Below, one piece after another: positions 31,135-31,199 of a DNA stretch of 31,199 nucleotides. The stretch spans positions 1-31,199 of the forward strand of contig DCZD01000042.1 in NCBI GenBank assembly GCA_002331255.1. The letters run 5' to 3'. The stretch comes from Acidimicrobiaceae bacterium UBA2093. GTDB taxonomy: Bacteria; Actinomycetota; Acidimicrobiia; Acidimicrobiales; Ilumatobacteraceae. Positions within the stretch are counted from its first letter, which is position 1. Every line of letters starts with the position of its first letter. The notes beneath the pieces were generated by a model. That model did no database searches, was not told the DNA's origin, and saw nothing but the letters and a program-made list of their open reading frames with translations. The position numbers were made by a program, and so were the translations under genes.

Positions 31135-31199
31135 ATGAGTCTCGATGCCGAACCAACTGCTGCGGTGGCCGTCGACCTAGTGGTGAACGGCACTCCCGT
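31135..31199 (+). CDS. 5' end of a gene, possibly a [2Fe-2S] oxidoreductase subunit (partial)
   Basis: 21 complete codons, MSLDAEPTAAVAVDLVVNGT then Pro, run off the right edge. A VDLVVNGTP strand is how the small [2Fe-2S] subunits of xanthine dehydrogenase/CO-dehydrogenase-type enzymes commonly begin, but too little is visible for a firm call. The gene is divergent from the acyltransferase and has a TAAAGT hexamer 6 nt before its ATG. Confidence 0.5.
   Translation, partial: MSLDAEPTAAVAVDLVVNGTP

Noticed and set aside
1..31199. Mobile elements, CRISPR arrays, prophage or defence islands
   Set aside because: No transposase, integrase, phage or Cas-like proteins, no regularly spaced repeats, and no target-site duplications next to the tRNA were seen.

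Overview
The window is about 31 kb of densely packed bacterial chromosome with moderately high GC. I see no insertion sequences, phage genes, CRISPR arrays or rRNA. The content suggests an actinobacterium, most likely an Acidimicrobiia-type lineage: an F420-type luciferase-like oxidoreductase, an actinobacterial amidohydrolase subfamily, several SDRs, a phoH-ybeY-corC order, and many genes whose start codon lies 6-7 nt after a TANNNT hexamer (leaderless transcription). The taxonomic placement is inference.

Layout. 1-1571 (+): the 3' end of an acyl-CoA synthetase overlapping an MFS transporter. 5784-1583 (-): a GNAT-like gene, phoH, ybeY, a CorC/HlyC CBS protein and an SDR; this RNA-processing/ribosome-maturation operon is preceded by a leader with two tetraloop hairpins. 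5914-8193 (+): a membrane GGDEF-EAL protein. 10218-8170 (-) and 10253-11014 (+): a membrane sulfatase/LTA-synthase-like protein and a divergent exported SGNH hydrolase, separated by a perfect 9-bp inverted repeat. 11110-13514 (+): a zinc dehydrogenase translationally coupled to a 14-TM drug-type exporter. 15190-13548 (-) and 15345-17065 (+): an SDR-esterase pair divergent from an IclR regulator-SDR pair, probably one catabolic module.

17076-19514: a secreted protein with two DUF1566/Lcl-like repeats, then a divergent eRF1-like small protein and Hsp20. 19511-21938: a divergent cluster of a luciferase-like monooxygenase, a metal-ligand-depleted amidohydrolase-fold protein and a SnoaL-like protein. 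21948-24102: a bestrophin/DUF4239-like membrane protein, tRNA-Cys(GCA) and a lipoprotein alpha/beta hydrolase.

28026-24127 (-) is the most interesting part: a tight three-gene cassette of a 61-residue YLDAGTGS membrane peptide, a protein joining a kinase-like catalytic motif to a SAM methyltransferase, and a second membrane sulfatase/LTA-synthase-like enzyme. It looks like an undescribed cell-surface modification system. The window ends with a trans-sulfuration PLP enzyme (+), a PlsC-type acyltransferase and a DUF1295 membrane protein (-), and the first 21 codons of a possible [2Fe-2S] protein at the right edge.
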